Origin: Pseudomonas sp. PD9R
GTDB lineage: Bacteria; Pseudomonadota; Gammaproteobacteria; Pseudomonadales; Pseudomonadaceae
Assembly: GCF_019200975.1 (NCBI RefSeq)
Contig: NZ_JAHTMR010000010.1
Span: 62,001 to 126,000, forward strand
Length of the DNA: 64,000 bases
Direction: 5' to 3'
A program made the translations under genes and the position numbers. Positions within the stretch are counted from its first letter, which is position 1; each line of letters begins with the position of its first letter. The notes beneath the pieces are model-generated. The model made no database searches. It had not been told where the DNA came from and was given only the letters and a program-made list of their open reading frames with translations. Below are positions 62,143 to 64,000 of the stretch, one piece after another.

Positions 62143-62161
62143 ATATTATGGGCCAGACATG

Positions 62162-62200
62162 AAAATCCCACAGTCGCGCCAGGCACGACTGTGGGATCGG
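62162..62200 (-). terminator. Terminator of metG
   Basis: ATCCCACAGTCG (62165-62176) pairs perfectly with CGACTGTGGGAT (62186-62197). On the minus strand the stem is followed by TTTTC, 17 bases past the metG stop. Confidence 0.8.
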
Positions 62201-62214
62201 TTTGCCGCAGTACC

Positions 62215-64000
62215 TTACTTGATCCGTTGACCAGGCTTGGCGCCGCTGTCAGGGCTGAGCAGGTAGATTTCTTCGCCGCCAGGACCGGCCGCCATCACCA
62301 TGCCTTCGGAAATGCCGAATTTCATTTTCCGTGGCTTGAGGTTGGCGATCATCATGGTCAACCGACCATTGAGCTTGGACGGGTCCGGATACGCGCTCTT
62401 GATCCCGGAGAACACGTTGCGTTGTTCGTCACCGATATCCAGTGTCAGGCGCAGCAGCTTGTCGGCGCCTTCCACATGCTCAGCCTTGAGAATCAGGGCA
62501 ACGCGCAGGTCGACAGCGGCAAAGGCATCGAACTCGATTTCCGGTGACAGCGGGTCCTTGGCCAGTTCGCCGTTACCGGCTGGTGCGGCTTCGCCGGTGT
62601 CGGTCTGGCTGGCGGTCAGGTCTTCTTTCGAAGCGTCGGTCATGGCTTGCACTTTGACTGGATCGATACGGGTCATCAGCGGCTTGAACTCATTCAGCTG
62701 ATGGTTGGCGAGCCAGATCGCGTGGTCGTTCCAGGTCAGTGGCGCGACATTGAGGAACGCCTCGGCGTCGGCGGCCAGCAGCGGCAGTACTGGTTTGAGG
62801 AAGATCACCAGTTGGCGGAACAGATTGACCCCGGTGGCGCAGATGGCCTGGACTTCATCCTGCTTGCCTTCCTGTTTGTTCAGCGACCATGGCGCCTTGT
62901 CGGCGATCCAGGCATTGGCGCGGTCGGCCAGACCCATGATCTCGCGCATGGCGCGGGCAAAGTCGCGGGCTTCATAGGCGTCGGCGATGCCTGGCGCGGC
63001 GGCCAGGAAGGCTTCGGTCAGTTCCGGCGCGGCATTGGTGTCGACCATCAGGCCGGCATTGCCCTTGTGGATAAAACCGGCGCAACGGCTGGCGATGTTG
63101 ACGACTTTACCGACCAGGTCGGAGTTGACCTTCTGCACGAAATCTTCGAGGTTCAGGTCCAGGTCATCGACGCCACGGCTCAGCTTGGCCGCGTAGTAGT
63201 AACGCAGGTATTCCGGCGACAGGTGATCCAGGTAGGTCCGGGCCTTGATAAACGTGCCGCGGGACTTGGACATTTTCTGACCGTTGACGGTCAGGTAGCC
63301 GTGCACGTTGATGCCGGTTGGCTTGCGGTAGCCCGCACCTTCGAGCATCGCCGGCCAGAACAGGGCGTGGAAATTGACAATGTCCTTGCCGATGAAATGG
63401 TACAGCTCGGCGGTGGAGTCCTTGTTCCAGAACGCGTCGAAATCCAGCTCCGGCGTACGGTCACAGAGGTTCTTGAAGCTCGCCATGTAGCCGATCGGCG
63501 CATCGAGCCAGACGTAGAAGTATTTGCCTGGCTCGTCGGGAATTTCAAAACCGAAGTACGGCGCATCGCGGGAGATGTCCCACTGTTGCAGGCCGGCATC
63601 CAGCCATTCGGCGATTTTGTTGGCGACAGCGTCTTGCAGGGTGCCGCTGCGGGTCCAGGTTTGCAGCATTGCCTGGAAGTCCGGCAACTTGAAGAAGAAG
63701 TGCTGGGAATCCTTGAGCACCGGGGTGGCGCCGGAAATCGCCGACTTCGGATCTTTCAAATCGGTCGGCGCATAGGTCGCACCGCATTTTTCGCAGTTGT
63801 CGCCGTACTGGTCTTCAGTGCCGCATTTCGGGCAGGTGCCCTTGATGAAGCGGTCGGCCAGGAACATTTTCTTTTCCGGGTCGAAGTACTGAGTGATCGA
63901 GCGCTGGGCGATGTGCCCGGCGTCGCGCAGCTTCAGGTAGATCTGGTTCGACAGCTCACGGTTTTCTTCGGCGTGAGTGGAGTGGAAGTTGTCGAAGTCC
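62215..64000 (-). CDS. metG: Methionyl-tRNA synthetase, 3' part
   Basis: Charges tRNA-Met. The 5' end lies beyond the right window edge: the frame is open to the last bases, so the ATG at 63867 is internal. Visible parts are the zinc-knuckle region (GTCPKCGTEDQYGDNCEKCG), FGFEIPDEPGKYFYVWLDAPIGY, the KMSKS loop (VNGQKMSKSRGTFI), the anticodon-binding domain, and the C-terminal tRNA-binding/dimerisation domain (AVDLRVALILKAEHVEGADKLLRLTLDIGDE). Confidence 0.97.
   Translation of the reverse strand, partial: DFDNFHSTHAEENRELSNQIYLKLRDAGHIAQRSITQYFDPEKKMFLADRFIKGTCPKCGTEDQYGDNCEKCGATYAPTDLKDPKSAISGATPVLKDSQHFFFKLPDFQAMLQTWTRSGTLQDAVANKIAEWLDAGLQQWDISRDAPYFGFEIPDEPGKYFYVWLDAPIGYMASFKNLCDRTPELDFDAFWNKDSTAELYHFIGKDIVNFHALFWPAMLEGAGYRKPTGINVHGYLTVNGQKMSKSRGTFIKARTYLDHLSPEYLRYYYAAKLSRGVDDLDLNLEDFVQKVNSDLVGKVVNIASRCAGFIHKGNAGLMVDTNAAPELTEAFLAAAPGIADAYEARDFARAMREIMGLADRANAWIADKAPWSLNKQEGKQDEVQAICATGVNLFRQLVIFLKPVLPLLAADAEAFLNVAPLTWNDHAIWLANHQLNEFKPLMTRIDPVKVQAMTDASKEDLTASQTDTGEAAPAGNGELAKDPLSPEIEFDAFAAVDLRVALILKAEHVEGADKLLRLTLDIGDEQRNVFSGIKSAYPDPSKLNGRLTMMIANLKPRKMKFGISEGMVMAAGPGGEEIYLLSPDSGAKPGQRIK

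Overview
The window is Pseudomonas chromosome of the P. fluorescens type. The evidence is high-GC coding, the gene orders xerD-dsbC-hom-thrC, rpsP-rimM-trmD-rplS, glpF-glpK-glpR-glpD, bfr/bfd/ahpC-rnt-pyrC-motY-argG and rnf-nth, and many dispersed intergenic palindromes. Most of it is core housekeeping DNA. No tRNA, rRNA, CRISPR array or prophage was seen.

Layout. 1-5 kb: the 3' part of nrdA converges on flgBCDE (hook and rod genes, minus strand). 5-6.2 kb: a complete IS110-family insertion sequence. 6.3-9.5 kb: a glutathione transferase, a membrane-anchored glutaredoxin, the nucleoid protein NdpA/YejK and an HU protein. 9.7-17.7 kb: rlmF, valS, an MFS transporter, a CorC/HlyC-type membrane protein and ypjD. 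17.8-21.4 kb: ffh and the rpsP operon. 21.5-28.3 kb: a cation/proton antiporter, xerD, dsbC, hom, thrC. 28.3-33.2 kb: an output-less sensor, a DUF3509 protein, a periplasmic binding protein, a CaiB-type CoA-transferase, yaeQ. 33.2-41.5 kb: recJ, an Old Yellow Enzyme and the glycerol regulon. 41.7-48.7 kb: ybaK, a PhzF-like isomerase, an ABC ATPase coupled to argF, a small protein, a molybdopterin oxidoreductase and grxD. 48.8-55 kb: bfr, bfd, peroxiredoxin, rnt, pyrC, motY, argG. 55.1-57.1 kb: a small AT-rich accessory patch with an unknown membrane protein and a LuxR-type response regulator. 57.1-62 kb: a PA3496-family protein, nth and a compact Rnf-like cluster. 62.2-64 kb: the 3' part of metG.

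Two things stand out. First, the IS110 element sits exactly inside one half of the dominant intergenic repeat. Its 239-bp left end folds like a bridge RNA: a 5' hairpin, then a loop whose guides match the occupied repeat, then a loop whose guides match the element's own joined ends. The junctions, core dinucleotide, guides and host repeat can all be read from this one locus. Second, the Rnf cluster has no rnfC. Its overlapping genes leave no room for one, its RnfB lacks the membrane anchor and carries a long RnfC-like coiled-coil tail, and RnfA has no cysteine while RnfE has lost one expected cysteine. It looks like a rewired or degenerate Rnf complex.

At least 13 loci carry the 34-bp intergenic repeat, mostly as inverted pairs in two opposite arrangements, and three carry a separate REP/REPIN-type palindrome. 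The flgBCDE block is bounded by repeat copies on both sides, lacks its usual flagellar neighbours and adjoins the IS, so it may mark a rearrangement breakpoint.
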